DNA of 52,798 bases from Oligoflexia bacterium (GTDB lineage: Bacteria > Bdellovibrionota_C > UBA2361 > JAFLCA01), in contig JAIBBV010000002.1 of the NCBI GenBank assembly GCA_019694465.1, positions 64,001 through 116,798 of the forward strand, in the 5' to 3' direction. Under the pieces are notes generated by a model. That model did no database searches and was not told where the DNA came from. It saw nothing but the letters and a program-made list of their open reading frames with translations. Every line of letters starts with the position of its first letter. The first letter of the stretch is position 1. Shown here one piece after another: positions 1 to 9,177 of the stretch. Position numbers and translations under genes: made by a program.

Positions 1-837
1 ATTGTCGCCTGCAAATGAATGCGGATACAGGAACAGGGCGGCCCGCATGTGCTCCTTTATCTCCTCCGGCATATCGAGGGCATCAGCGATCTGGTTAGTG
101 ATGTAGGCAACGCGGTACAGGTGCAGGCGACCCCATTTGCCGATATCCATCACTACAGTACGAATGCTGCTTTCAAAAGCTCTTGTGGTGGGAAGGTAGT
201 TGCCGGCAGTTACGAACACTTCTGAAATACTGCGTGGGTACAAAGTCCCACCCAAGCCGTCCTTCCCAAGTTTGAGCGTCTGTAGCTGATCAAAGAAAAG
301 TTCCGGCACCCCAGCAAATTTTGAATATGCTTCGTGACGATGAACGGGAGGCTCTTCGCTAATTCTAAGCGCTTGAGAAAGTGTAGGTTTTACCGGAACA
401 ACATCTTCTGTGCTAGTTCCCTCTATCGCCCCCTTAGCTAGTGGGTAGGCTTTGACGGTGTATGCAATTGCTTCCAGTACATCAGAATTTGGGCAGGGTG
501 TATTGAGAGTGGTAGCGAGAACAAAATGTTTGTTAAGAATGTTCTCGTAGCTATCAACATCCTTTCCAAGAAGAATTAGAGGGAACCGATGAACATCCTT
601 AGATGTTATTAGCTTCTTGCTGCATTCAAATGCATGATCGATGTTGTCGCCGCAGCAAGCTAGCAGTATTGGCCGAGTAACTCCTTGCATGCCACGCAAC
701 GCAGATTCCACATCGGGCACAACATAGGTTGGGAATCCCTTGGCGATTAAAGTTTCACGCAGTTGAGTGGGCAGTTCGCTGGCAAGCTGCAGAATGTAGA
801 TGTCGTACGTAATATCCATAGCGTCGTCTTGTTCCAT
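1..837 (-). CDS. Receiver-like plus HD-domain-like signalling protein, 3' part missing
   Basis: An open frame of 279 codons reads from an ATG at 837 to the window edge without a stop, so the C-terminus is missing. Residues about 10-135 alternate hydrophobic strands and helices like a response-regulator receiver fold (LILLGKD segment), but I do not see a clear phospho-acceptor Asp. From about residue 200 the text (HLYRVAYITNQIADAL, then MPEEIKEHMRAALF) resembles the start of an HD or HD-GYP domain, with its first His and the following helices; the diagnostic HD pair and GYP motif would lie beyond the edge. A second in-frame ATG at 816 is an alternative start; neither has a strong ribosome site. 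A cyclic-di-GMP phosphodiesterase-like role is possible but is only inference. Confidence 0.6.
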   Translation of the reverse strand, partial: MEQDDAMDITYDIYILQLASELPTQLRETLIAKGFPTYVVPDVESALRGMQGVTRPILLACCGDNIDHAFECSKKLITSKDVHRFPLILLGKDVDSYENILNKHFVLATTLNTPCPNSDVLEAIAYTVKAYPLAKGAIEGTSTEDVVPVKPTLSQALRISEEPPVHRHEAYSKFAGVPELFFDQLQTLKLGKDGLGGTLYPRSISEVFVTAGNYLPTTRAFESSIRTVVMDIGKWGRLHLYRVAYITNQIADALDMPEEIKEHMRAALFLYPHSFAGDN

Positions 838-1222
838 ACGCTCAAAGCCTGCGCAACATTTGACCGGCCAACCCTATGATTCGAATCGACTGAGCAAATT
901 TCGAGCTTAAGGCCTTGAGATTTAAAGATGTATTGAACTGCTTTAAATACAGGCTTCCCTTAGCCTTAGATGCGTAGCTCTCATAGGGTCGATTCCTGCT
1001 TTTGCTGAGACGTTAACTCAAAACCTAAGGATAACGCCCGGATATACGGAGACAGCCGTAACCCATTGAATTGGCTAATCTTTGTGCTTAGCTGGCGTTT
1101 CCCATGAGCGCTTACAGACGCTAGCTACGCCCCACGTATTAATGAAATTGTGTCCGTGTGTGTACGCACTTGGCTCTGCTATAGTGACTCATCTCATGCA
1201 TTTCCACTTAAAATGAGGAGTT
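838..1222. other. Non-coding gap between the divergent HD-like gene and pepA
   Basis: This 385-base gap separates divergently transcribed genes and should hold promoters for both. A TATAGT -10-like hexamer at 1180-1185 is the best candidate for pepA, without a convincing -35 box. No convincing small gene or RNA gene was seen. Confidence 0.5.
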
Positions 1223-2743
1223 ATGAAAATTGTATCTCGAACAGTTGGCCTCAGTTCCCTTGAAACAGCCCTCTTGGTGCTGCCTGTTACAAGCCAAGAA
1301 GTAGAGCGGGCTGGAAAGAAGGGCAAGCGTTCGGGTGGAAGGATTTCCGGAGCACTAGCTGAGCTTGAGAAGGTGTGCGGGTGCGACTTGGCTGGGCGCC
1401 TACGCGAACTTGGTATGCATGGTAAGGAAGGCCAGAGTGCTTTGTTAACATTCCCGGGAGTGGGCAAAATACGTGCAGCCTTAGTGGTGGGCTGGCCGAC
1501 GAAGACTGAGAGCGCATTTGAGACAGGAATGAAGTATCGCAAGCTTGGCAGTTTAATTGCTGACACTGCCAAACGGGCACGAGCTAAGCAAGTTGCTCTG
1601 CATACGGCGACCTTAGATCTAAAGAATGATTCTGCCTTGCAGGCCCTTGTCGAGGGGACGTTGTTAACTGGTTACTCCTTCCGTAATTATAAAGAAAAGA
1701 AGGAAGATGAATTCGAAGGCGCAGAGCAACTTACTTTGTTAAGTGCTCGCCCTGTTTCGGAGAAGGTAATTGCCCGTGGGCAGCTTTATGCAGAATCTAC
1801 TGCCTATGCGCGTGACCTTATTAATCTTTCTCCGCGCGATTGCACGCCAAGCTACCTTATGCAGCAATGTAAGGAAATTGCGAAGAAAAGCGGCCTGCGC
1901 GTAGAAGTGTTTGATAGGAAGGCACTTGAAAAGCTGGGTGCTGGTGCTTTGCTGGCTGTGGCGCAGGGGAGCGAAGAACCACCATATTTAGTCAAGCTAG
2001 TATACAAGCCAAGCAAGAAGTCAAAGCGCATTATATCTTTGGTTGGCAAGGGCGTTACATTCGACAGTGGAGGCCTCAGTATTAAGACCGGTCCTGGCAT
2101 GGAGTCAATGAAATGCGATATGTCAGGTGCGGCAGCGGTAATGGCAGCAATGCGGGCGATTGGACAGCTTAAGCCCGCATTCGAGGTACGTGGCTACATA
2201 CCCACCACCGAAAATATGATCAACGGCCAGGCTACTCGACCTGGTGATGTTGTGCGGGCCTCAAGCGGCAAGACCATTGAGATTTTGAATACGGATGCCG
2301 AAGGACGCTTAATTTTGGCTGATGCCATTACTATGGCTGAAAAGGATGGCTGTGACGTTATTGTTGATCTTGCAACATTAACTGGCGCTTGCATGGTTGC
2401 GCTCGGTACAGATTATGCCGGTCTATTCGCAAATGATGATCGTCTGGCAGAGAAGCTAACTGCGGCGGGCGATGTGTCAGGAGAACACTTGTGGCGTATG
2501 CCTCTGGCAAAAGAATACAAGGATTGGATTAAGAGTTCCGTCGCGGATATTAAAAACTTGGGTAAGCCTTTTGGTGGGGCAATTACTGGCGCACTATTTT
2601 TAGAAGAATTTGTGGTGAAAGCAAAGTGGGCTCATCTAGATATCGCTGGTCCAGCTTTCGTCGATGGCGATGCTGGATTTATCCGACGTGGTGGTGTGGG
2701 CTTCGGCGTAAGAACATTGCTCAACTATATTCAATCAGTCTGA
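1223..2743 (+). CDS. pepA: Cytosol (leucyl) aminopeptidase, peptidase M17
   Basis: The 506-residue protein has the normal length for the M17 leucyl aminopeptidases, hexameric two-metal cytosolic exopeptidases that release N-terminal residues. The catalytic half is complete: KGVTFDSGGLSIK at about 276-288 carries metal ligands Lys276 and Asp281 and catalytic Lys288; Asp299 lies in MKCDMSGAAAVM; the family signature NTDAEGRL at 356-363 supplies Asp358, Glu360 and Arg362. The N-terminal third is the usual variable domain. The ATG is preceded by TGAGGAG only two bases upstream, an unusually short gap. A SpoU methyltransferase follows after 57 bases on the same strand, so co-transcription is possible. 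Confidence 0.96.
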   Translation: MKIVSRTVGLSSLETALLVLPVTSQEVERAGKKGKRSGGRISGALAELEKVCGCDLAGRLRELGMHGKEGQSALLTFPGVGKIRAALVVGWPTKTESAFETGMKYRKLGSLIADTAKRARAKQVALHTATLDLKNDSALQALVEGTLLTGYSFRNYKEKKEDEFEGAEQLTLLSARPVSEKVIARGQLYAESTAYARDLINLSPRDCTPSYLMQQCKEIAKKSGLRVEVFDRKALEKLGAGALLAVAQGSEEPPYLVKLVYKPSKKSKRIISLVGKGVTFDSGGLSIKTGPGMESMKCDMSGAAAVMAAMRAIGQLKPAFEVRGYIPTTENMINGQATRPGDVVRASSGKTIEILNTDAEGRLILADAITMAEKDGCDVIVDLATLTGACMVALGTDYAGLFANDDRLAEKLTAAGDVSGEHLWRMPLAKEYKDWIKSSVADIKNLGKPFGGAITGALFLEEFVVKAKWAHLDIAGPAFVDGDAGFIRRGGVGFGVRTLLNYIQSV

Positions 2744-2800
2744 TAGCTCGGTGCTTGAGAAAGTAAATTTGAAAGTGGCAAAGCGCTTGATCGCGTAGTT

Positions 2801-3592
2801 ATGACAAAGAAGGGATCGAGTAGGCCTAAAATATCTGCGCTCGAAGCAAAGATCTGCGGTCGTCACGCATGCTGGGCCGTATTCAAGGCTAGACCCGACT
2901 CAATAGTGAAGGCATATGTAACGGACGCTTTGCGCGGTGAATTCGGCAAAGTGTTAAAGTTCTGTGCCCAAAAGCGGCTGGCCTATCACATTATCCCCGA
3001 AGAGGAGCTCGCACGAGTAAGTGGCTCTGAGCATCATGAGGGAGTATGCTTCGTAGTTAGAGAGACAGCAGGGCTGACTTTGGATTCAGTATTGAACTCA
3101 AGACAGCGCAGCCAACACCCAGCTGTAATTATTTTTCTTGAAGGAGTGGAGAACCCACATAATTTCGGAGCAATCGCGCGCGTGGCCGCGCACTTTGGGG
3201 TTGATGCCATTTTACTTGATGACAAAAACCCTCTCACTCTCTCATCAGCCGCATATCGTGTGGCAGAAGGGGGACTGGAGTCGGTGCCAGTTATTAGAAT
3301 CTCAAGCATCGATTCGACCCTGAAAAAGCTACGTCAGGCTGGCTTTCGTGTGCTTTCAACTATCGTCGAAGGTGGCACCGATCTATTTCAGGCCGAACTT
3401 AAAGGCCCATTGCTGATTCTGTTTGGGGCGGAAGGTAGTGGTTTAAGTGCACGGGCTAAAAGTGCGGCTGACCTTGCCATTACGATTCCAGGGTCTGGAA
3501 GAGTGGAGAGCCTAAATGTGGCCTGCGCTACAAGCGTATTGTTAGGGGAGATTTGGCGACAGCAAAAAGCCAATCGTGGCAGGTGGTTATAG
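2801..3592 (+). CDS. SpoU/TrmH-family RNA 2'-O-methyltransferase (RlmB-like)
   Basis: This 263-residue protein has the two-part layout of RlmB-type enzymes: an N-terminal substrate-binding domain (residues about 15-85, beginning with the CGRHACWAVFKA helix) and a C-terminal trefoil-knot SPOUT domain. The three SpoU motifs are visible: VENPHNFGAIARVAAHFG near 107-124, LILFGAEGSGLS near 205-216, and IPGSGRVESLNVACATSVLL near 230-249. Family members methylate a ribose in 23S rRNA or tRNA using S-adenosylmethionine. The exact target cannot be read from sequence: RlmB (G2251 of 23S rRNA) is most likely, but a TrmH-like or resistance-type methyltransferase cannot be excluded. Confidence 0.9.
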   Translation: MTKKGSSRPKISALEAKICGRHACWAVFKARPDSIVKAYVTDALRGEFGKVLKFCAQKRLAYHIIPEEELARVSGSEHHEGVCFVVRETAGLTLDSVLNSRQRSQHPAVIIFLEGVENPHNFGAIARVAAHFGVDAILLDDKNPLTLSSAAYRVAEGGLESVPVIRISSIDSTLKKLRQAGFRVLSTIVEGGTDLFQAELKGPLLILFGAEGSGLSARAKSAADLAITIPGSGRVESLNVACATSVLLGEIWRQQKANRGRWL

Positions 3593-3646
3593 CGCAAATA
3601 GAACGATTCTTCAGCTTGTAATATTCGCTATCCTCGCATACAGTAG

Positions 3647-3661
3647 CTTGGTACAACCAAG
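3647..3661. promoter_or_regulatory. Short palindrome upstream of gyrA
   Basis: CTTGGT and ACCAAG form a perfect 6-bp inverted repeat with a 3-base centre, 42 bases before the gyrA GTG and next to AT-rich TAATAT. It could be a regulator site or a small hairpin in the leader; no protein can be named. Confidence 0.25.
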
Positions 3662-3703
3662 GTAATATATTGAAATAACTTGCCAATTTAGTGGTAGGAA
3701 GCA

Positions 3704-6166
3704 GTGGAAGCACAACTTAAACCGGTCAATATAGAAGACGAAATGCGGCAGTCTTACATGGATTATGCCATGAGCGTAATCGTGGGCCGTGCCCTGCCAG
3801 ATGTTCGCGATGGGCTAAAACCGGTACAGCGTCGAGTTCTGTACGCGATGTTAAGCGAAGGTCTTGTCTCTAATAGGAAACACTCCAAGTGCGCCGGCGT
3901 TGTCGGCGAGGTTCTAAAGCGATTCCATCCGCATGGTGACTCCCCTGTGTATGAGGCGCTGGCCCGACTCGCGCAGCCGTGGAACTTGCGTTACCCGCTG
4001 ATTGATGGCCAGGGAAACTTTGGTTCCATCGACGGAGATCCTCCTGCGGCCTACCGTTATACAGAGTGTCGCATGACGCCACTCTCGGAAAAGATGTTGG
4101 AAGACATCGAGAGAGACACAGTAGACTTCGCGCCGAACTTCGATGACTCAAGTACGGAGCCGGTTGTTTTGCCTTCGGCTGTTCCAAATCTTTTGGTGAA
4201 CGGTTCAGATGGTATCGCAGTGGGTATGGCCACTCATATGCCTCCGCACAATTTGACAGAGATTGTGACCGGCATAATTGCGATGATTGAGAACCCGCGT
4301 ATATCACTTGGCGAGCTAATGCAGCATATTCCGGGCCCGGATTTCCCAACCGGCGGCTCGATTTATGGACGTCAGTCTATTGTCGAGGCTTATGCCACAG
4401 GCAAGGGGGTATTACAGGTTCGCGCAAAAACCACTATCGAGACGATGAAGCACAAGTCTCGCGAGGGTGAGGCGATTATCGTTAATGAGATTCCATTCCA
4501 GGTTAATAAAGCTCGTTTAATTGAGCGTATAGCTGAACTTGTTAACGATAAGCAGATCGAGGGCATTTCTCGTATCCGTGACGAGTCGGATCGCACAGGA
4601 ATGCGCATAGTTTTAGAGCTAAAGCGTGACGCTACAGCTGAAGTAGTGCTTAATCAGCTTTTCAAGCTCACGCCAATGCAGATCAGCTTTGGTATAATTA
4701 ATCTAGCAATTGTTGAGGGCCAGCCCGTCATCTGCTCGCTGCAGAAACTGATGAGCTGCTTTATAGATCATCGTCGTGATGTAGTAACGCGACGCACTCA
4801 GTTTGATTTAAAGAAAGCCCAAGAGCGCATGCATATTTTGGAAGGCTTTCGCATCGCCCTCCTAAATATCGATGAAGTAATTCAGTTAATTAAAAAGTCA
4901 GAAACTCCCAAAGATGCTCGACTCGCATTGAATGGTCGCTTTGGGCTCACTGATATTCAGTCGCAGGCGATTCTCGATTTACGACTCCAAAAGCTAACCG
5001 GCATGGAGCGCATCGCGATCGAGCAAGAATACGATGAGTTGAAAAAAGAAATCGAGCGCTTATTGGCCTTGCTTGCAGATGAGCACAAGATTGATGCTTT
5101 GATCGTCGATGAGTTACGCGTGGTGAGAGAAGCATTCGGAGGCAAGCGCCGTACTGAGATACTTGATGACGGTGGCGAGATTAATGTCGAGGATCTAATC
5201 GAAGACGAAGAGATGGTGGTCTCGATTAGCCACAAGGGCTACGCCAAGCGTACTTCTTCGAGCAACTATCGTTCACAAAAGCGTGGCGGAAAGGGTATCG
5301 CTGGAGCTGCCTCGACTGAAGAGGATTTCATCGAACATCTCTTTGTGGCCTCCTCCTTGGCGGACGTGCTCGTGTTTACCAATTTAGGGCGCTTGTACTG
5401 GCTTAAGGTCTACGAAGTTCCAGAAGCTGGGCGTACCGCGCGTGGAAGAGCTCTCATAAATTTATTGCAAATGAAGCCTGAAGAAAGCATTGCTGCTATT
5501 CTTCCAATTAGCGACTTCAATGCCAAACACAATCTTTTCATGGCCACACAGCAAGGTACGGTCAAGAAGGTGGAACTTGAAGAGTTCTCGCGTTCGCGCC
5601 GTAGCGGCATCATCGCTTGCTCGCTCAATGACGGTGATCGATTGATCAGCGTGTCAGAGACGACTGGGAGTGATGATGTGATATTAGTTACCAAGTCTGG
5701 TATGTCGATTCGATTCCAGGAGTCAGACGTGCGAGCGATGGGGCGTACAGCGGTCGGTGTTCGTGGCATTAAGCTTGATGCGGGGGATGCCGTCGTGGGA
5801 ATGACTGTAGTCTCGCCTGAACTCACGGCAGCCAATGGCACAGAGGTGACTCTGCTCACAGTTTGCGAGAATGGCTATGGTAAGCGAACACTTCTTTCTG
5901 AGTATCGCTCTCAGACACGTGGTGGCAAAGGAATTATTGATATTCAAACTGAGGGACGCAACGGTCCAGTGATTGGTGCTAGCGCCGTGAAGGATGATGG
6001 AGAAGTAATGCTGATTACTTCCTCCGGTAAGATAATTCGCACTCAGGTCAAGGGTATCTCCGTAATCGGTCGCAATACCATGGGAGTACGCTTAATGGAT
6101 TTGGATCCAGGCGAGAAAGCCAGCGCCATCGCGCCACTCATGGAAAACGGAAACGACGAGGAATAA
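3704..6166 (+). CDS. gyrA: DNA gyrase subunit A
   Basis: The 820-residue product is the breakage-reunion subunit of DNA gyrase, which introduces negative supercoils with GyrB. The N-terminal core has the quinolone-resistance region HPHGDSPVYE (Ser80 and Glu84 match E. coli Ser83 and Asp87, the sensitive-type serine being present) and the catalytic Tyr119 in YRYTE. SDGIAVGMATHMPPHN follows. The C-terminal beta-pinwheel begins after about residue 500 and carries a GyrA-box version, QKRGGKG at about 525, plus a repeat QTRGGKG later. The GyrA box argues for GyrA over ParC. The start is GTG with AGGA about five bases upstream. gpsA starts on the very next base after the stop. GyrB is not in the window. 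Confidence 0.96.
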   Translation: MEAQLKPVNIEDEMRQSYMDYAMSVIVGRALPDVRDGLKPVQRRVLYAMLSEGLVSNRKHSKCAGVVGEVLKRFHPHGDSPVYEALARLAQPWNLRYPLIDGQGNFGSIDGDPPAAYRYTECRMTPLSEKMLEDIERDTVDFAPNFDDSSTEPVVLPSAVPNLLVNGSDGIAVGMATHMPPHNLTEIVTGIIAMIENPRISLGELMQHIPGPDFPTGGSIYGRQSIVEAYATGKGVLQVRAKTTIETMKHKSREGEAIIVNEIPFQVNKARLIERIAELVNDKQIEGISRIRDESDRTGMRIVLELKRDATAEVVLNQLFKLTPMQISFGIINLAIVEGQPVICSLQKLMSCFIDHRRDVVTRRTQFDLKKAQERMHILEGFRIALLNIDEVIQLIKKSETPKDARLALNGRFGLTDIQSQAILDLRLQKLTGMERIAIEQEYDELKKEIERLLALLADEHKIDALIVDELRVVREAFGGKRRTEILDDGGEINVEDLIEDEEMVVSISHKGYAKRTSSSNYRSQKRGGKGIAGAASTEEDFIEHLFVASSLADVLVFTNLGRLYWLKVYEVPEAGRTARGRALINLLQMKPEESIAAILPISDFNAKHNLFMATQQGTVKKVELEEFSRSRRSGIIACSLNDGDRLISVSETTGSDDVILVTKSGMSIRFQESDVRAMGRTAVGVRGIKLDAGDAVVGMTVVSPELTAANGTEVTLLTVCENGYGKRTLLSEYRSQTRGGKGIIDIQTEGRNGPVIGASAVKDDGEVMLITSSGKIIRTQVKGISVIGRNTMGVRLMDLDPGEKASAIAPLMENGNDEE

Positions 6167-7156
6167 GTGGCGCCAGCGGTTGCTGTCATTGGGCTTGGAA
6201 ACTGGGGTACTGCGCTCGCACAGCACTTGGCTGTTAAAGGCTTGGATGTGCTTGGATGGAGCGTTGATCAGCCAGTAGTTCAAGGAATAAATGCCCAGCA
6301 TCGAAACCCACTCTATTTGCCAAATGCAAAATTGAGTGAGCGCATCACTGCTACTAATGATTTGGAGGCCGCACTGGGTTGCGCTACGATCGTTTTTGCG
6401 GTGCCATCCAAGTTTATGGCGCAGGTCTTGCCTAAGTTAAATCTGCGGGCGCCCAGTATTTTCGTTAGTGTGGTTAAGGGAATTGACCCTAGCACGTTAG
6501 ATACACCCTTGCAGCTCGCCGCTCAGCATTTATCTTCGGATGTGCCGCCAGTAGTGCTTTCCGGGCCAAGTTTTGCCATCGATGTTGTGCGTCAAAAGCC
6601 TTGTGGCTTAGTAGCGGCCTCCAAGGATGAGACGGCTGCCCGCAAAATCGCCGAGCTTTTTAGCGGCGATTGCATGAAGGTGTATGTGTCTGGGGACCCG
6701 TTGGGTGTTGAGCTGGGTGGAATTGTAAAAAATGTGATCGCCCTAGCCGTCGGAGTGGCAGATGGCATGCAACTAGGTGATTCCGCGCGGGCAGGGCTTA
6801 TTACGCGTGGCCTCGCAGAGATGATGCGTTTGGCGGAAGCCATGGGTGCGGACGTTATGACCTTGTCAGGTCTGTCTGGCTTAGGTGATTTGGCTATGAC
6901 CGCAACTTCTGACACAAGTCGCAATCGCACTGTTGGGCTCAGGCTTGGGAGGGGAGAGTCTCTAAGTCAGATAGTTTCATCGCTAGGTTCCGTGGCTGAG
7001 GGAGTTACAACTGCGCCCTTGGTGTTAGAATTAGCTCGTCGTTGCAAGGTGGAAATGCCCATAACAGAGCAAGTTGAGAAATTGCTGAAGGGCGAACGTC
7101 GGCCAGAGGAGTTAGTTCGCGCGCTTGTAAGCAGGCCTATTCGCAAGGAATTCTAG
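6167..7156 (+). CDS. gpsA: Glycerol-3-phosphate dehydrogenase [NAD(P)+]
   Basis: The 329-residue product reduces dihydroxyacetone phosphate to sn-glycerol 3-phosphate for phospholipid synthesis in the cytoplasm. The N-terminal Rossmann motif VIGLGNWGTALA is at residues 7-18; SGPSFAIDV near 130 and GGIVKNVIALAVGVADG with the catalytic-type Lys near 187 match the family; the C-terminal domain includes GLGDLAMTATS. Length is standard. The GTG start directly abuts the gyrA stop with no spacer, so translation is probably coupled and the two genes share a transcript. The ribosome site would lie inside the end of gyrA. Confidence 0.95.
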   Translation: MAPAVAVIGLGNWGTALAQHLAVKGLDVLGWSVDQPVVQGINAQHRNPLYLPNAKLSERITATNDLEAALGCATIVFAVPSKFMAQVLPKLNLRAPSIFVSVVKGIDPSTLDTPLQLAAQHLSSDVPPVVLSGPSFAIDVVRQKPCGLVAASKDETAARKIAELFSGDCMKVYVSGDPLGVELGGIVKNVIALAVGVADGMQLGDSARAGLITRGLAEMMRLAEAMGADVMTLSGLSGLGDLAMTATSDTSRNRTVGLRLGRGESLSQIVSSLGSVAEGVTTAPLVLELARRCKVEMPITEQVEKLLKGERRPEELVRALVSRPIRKEF

Positions 7157-7500
7157 AGCACCTACATTTTGATGAGCTAGGGACTGTTCCATTCGAAACC
7201 AGTCGCAGCAACTTCATCCCTGATGGCTTATCAGAAGAAATTCCATTCCGGACATTTATCTTAGGGAAGATTATAAGCTGAAGGTGGCAATTGTGAGGCA
7301 ATGTTGCCGGCAACTACTTTGATTTACCGGAGTTGTTGATGTCCTTCATTTCACCTGTCAGAGCATAAAATTAGAGGATATCTGATACCTCTTAAGAGAG
7401 TTGCCCGTGACAAATGGAAGCAAGCCATAGGCGCTGCGCCTATGATTGTTCCTTCCACTCTCCGATCGGCAGTGACTAGGATTTTTGAAATTGCTCCATT
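7157..7500. other. Non-coding gap with two palindromes upstream of an unknown gene
   Basis: This gap of 344 bases has no convincing gene. It holds a 10-bp palindrome CTCTTAAGAG at 7389-7398 and a strong inverted repeat, CATAGGCGCTGCGCCTATG at 7426-7444, flanked by partly complementary GGAAGCAA and TTGTTCC stretches. The larger one could fold as a hairpin 56 bases before the next start codon and may be an operator, a leader structure or a weak terminator for gpsA; there is no T-run. Confidence 0.45.
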
Positions 7501-8355
7501 ATGCCAGGTCCCAGCAATGACGATCGTCGCTTTGATCCCGGCCAGGAGCATCCTTTTGTTCCGATTGCAGCGGGGGTGACAAGCCGTAGCGGATATAAAC
7601 CTGCTGCTGCTGATTTGCTCCAGGCCTTGGATCGAGCACTGGCTAGACCAGCGGAGTATGGCTTTTCTAAGTTACTGGAGCTTGTCTCTTATGCTCAGCA
7701 AGAAATAAGCACTAGTGTGCTTGGAAGTGTTAGATATGATGATGCTTATTTGCCGCGTCCTGAGGGTCAAACTGCAGGATTCGTTCCGGCCTATCGCCTG
7801 TGCGTCCATCGATCATGTGCGGATCCTAGAATACTAACAAGTGTTTCTCTTAATCTTGAGCACTTCGAGCTCTCAAATGGGGCAGTGATCGACAAGCGTG
7901 GGCTTAGATCTGCAGTACGGGATGAAACGTTTGACTTTGAAAGGCTAGTAGCGGTTAAGGATCGCAGCCTCGTTTTGCCAACAGGAGTTGAGACGCTTGT
8001 TCGTCGTGATGCGCTTAAGGGGCAGATGCTCGGGTTCTCGGTAGTTGATCCATCGCTGTATACGTTTTCAAACGAGTGCTTCTTTACTGTTGCTACGTTT
8101 TCATCGCGTTTTCGTCCAAGCGTACATATTATTCAGCAACACTACGACCTGCAGACATTTGCTGCAAAGTTTTTAAATGCGTTTGGGCTAGTGTGGAAGA
8201 GGGAGGTAAACCTGCCACAAAAACGCGAAGGCTCTAACCCCTCGTTGCAGGCATCATTTACAGCGATTCTAGAGCGTGGAGCCTTAGGGCTGACCCATAC
8301 AGGGGTACGTCTAAGAAACACTGGAAATCTTCCCCTGGTGCTGCGTTTCCAATAG
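7501..8355 (+). CDS. Hypothetical protein, 284 aa
   Basis: I do not recognise this protein. It is soluble-looking, with no signal peptide or membrane segment, mixed alpha/beta composition and few cysteines. The middle (about 95-165) is rich in charged residues and beta-like strands such as FVPAYRLCVH and TSVSLNLEHFEL; the C-terminus ends in a strand-rich stretch, LTHTGVRLRNTGNLPLVLRF. The ATG at 7501 has no clear ribosome site; a GTG at 7576 inside GVTSRSGYK is an alternative. It stands alone between gpsA and a DUF1272 gene and has gaps of over 300 bases on both sides, so it is probably transcribed on its own. Confidence 0.7.
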   Translation: MPGPSNDDRRFDPGQEHPFVPIAAGVTSRSGYKPAAADLLQALDRALARPAEYGFSKLLELVSYAQQEISTSVLGSVRYDDAYLPRPEGQTAGFVPAYRLCVHRSCADPRILTSVSLNLEHFELSNGAVIDKRGLRSAVRDETFDFERLVAVKDRSLVLPTGVETLVRRDALKGQMLGFSVVDPSLYTFSNECFFTVATFSSRFRPSVHIIQQHYDLQTFAAKFLNAFGLVWKREVNLPQKREGSNPSLQASFTAILERGALGLTHTGVRLRNTGNLPLVLRFQ

Positions 8356-8672
8356 GAGTGTTTATGATAGCGCTGCGCTTTAGGTTTGGGTCACTTGCCC
8401 GTCGATGCAACTGGCGCAAGATGGCACCTTGGGCCGCGCTATGAAATTGGCCCGCCAGTTTTAAAAATTGATTACAGGCAATCGGAAAGAACCGGAAAAT
8501 AATGTTAACTTCGCATTGCTAGCCCAAGTTTAGGGGGCGTGGCAACCTCCGAGCGCATTCAAGAAATGATCTCCGGATGCGAGCTAAACATTTACGGCGA
8601 TTTGAATTGATTGTGCGACTACGTTGCGGCACACTTTTAACAGTTACAACTAAAAAAGGGGGAGGTCTGACG
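8356..8672. other. Non-coding gap before the DUF1272 gene
   Basis: In these 317 bases I see only very short open frames, such as a 26-codon one at 8363 that looks accidental. No tRNA, riboswitch core or long hairpin was recognised. Confidence 0.4.
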
Positions 8673-8921
8673 ATGCTTCAATTACGTCCGAATTGTGAAT
8701 GCTGTGATATGGACCTTCCTCCAGAGTCGTCGGATGCTCGAATATGCTCTTTTGAGTGCACTTTTTGCCGCTCGTGTGCAGAGACAGTCTTGCATAGTCG
8801 ATGTCCAAATTGTGGGGGTGAGCTTGTCGCTCGTCCGCGTCGTCCGCTAGTGAAGCTCGCCGAGTACCCGGCATCCAAAGAGCGAGTGCTCAGTCCAAAT
8901 CGTTGCGGACAACTTTCATAG
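8673..8921 (+). CDS. DUF1272 cysteine-rich small protein
   Basis: The 82-residue product matches the DUF1272 family by its typical beginning (MLQLRPNCECCDMDLPP), the ARICSFECTFC stretch and the closing CPNCGGELV. The paired cysteines (CECC, CTFC, CRSC, CPNC types) suggest one or two structural zinc sites like a small treble-clef or RING-like finger. Function is unknown. The frame is open further upstream to 8577, but ATG 8673 is preceded by GGGGGAGG with seven bases of spacing and matches the family start, so the shorter form is chosen. It is a single gene between larger gaps. Confidence 0.88.
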   Translation: MLQLRPNCECCDMDLPPESSDARICSFECTFCRSCAETVLHSRCPNCGGELVARPRRPLVKLAEYPASKERVLSPNRCGQLS

Positions 8922-9177
8922 GCTCAGTATCGGGCAGAGCGAACTTGGGTGAAGTTTAGGTTTGCCTAAGCGTATAGTGCTTGCTTTAAGGAAATGTCTG
9001 TATGAAAAATTCATAGTTGGCGTGATTAGACCCGGGCTTGGTGCAAGCACTGCTGATTAGTCTATTTAGGGGTTGGGCTCTGCGCGTGATCGTGAAGTTC
9101 CTTAGCCGGTATGTGAGGCGAGATTGAGGGGAATCTGTTAAATTTTAGATATGTATTTCTTCTAATTTATTGTGAAC

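Noticed and set aside
880..1010. tRNA-like pieces (GATTCGAATC, TAGCTC, GGTCGATTCC)
   Set aside because: No acceptor stem, anticodon arm or correct spacing could be built on either strand.
1024..1100. Possible integron attC site (CTAAGGATAACGCC and CTTAGCTGGCGTT)
   Set aside because: The paired pieces are in the wrong order for a fold-back, and no integrase or cassette array is present.
3870..4349. Long minus-strand frame inside gyrA
   Set aside because: It lies entirely within the certain gyrA gene, has unnatural composition and no family resemblance; a shadow of the real gene.
8577..8672. N-terminal extension of the DUF1272 protein
   Set aside because: The strong ribosome site and family start are at 8673; the extension is not like the family.
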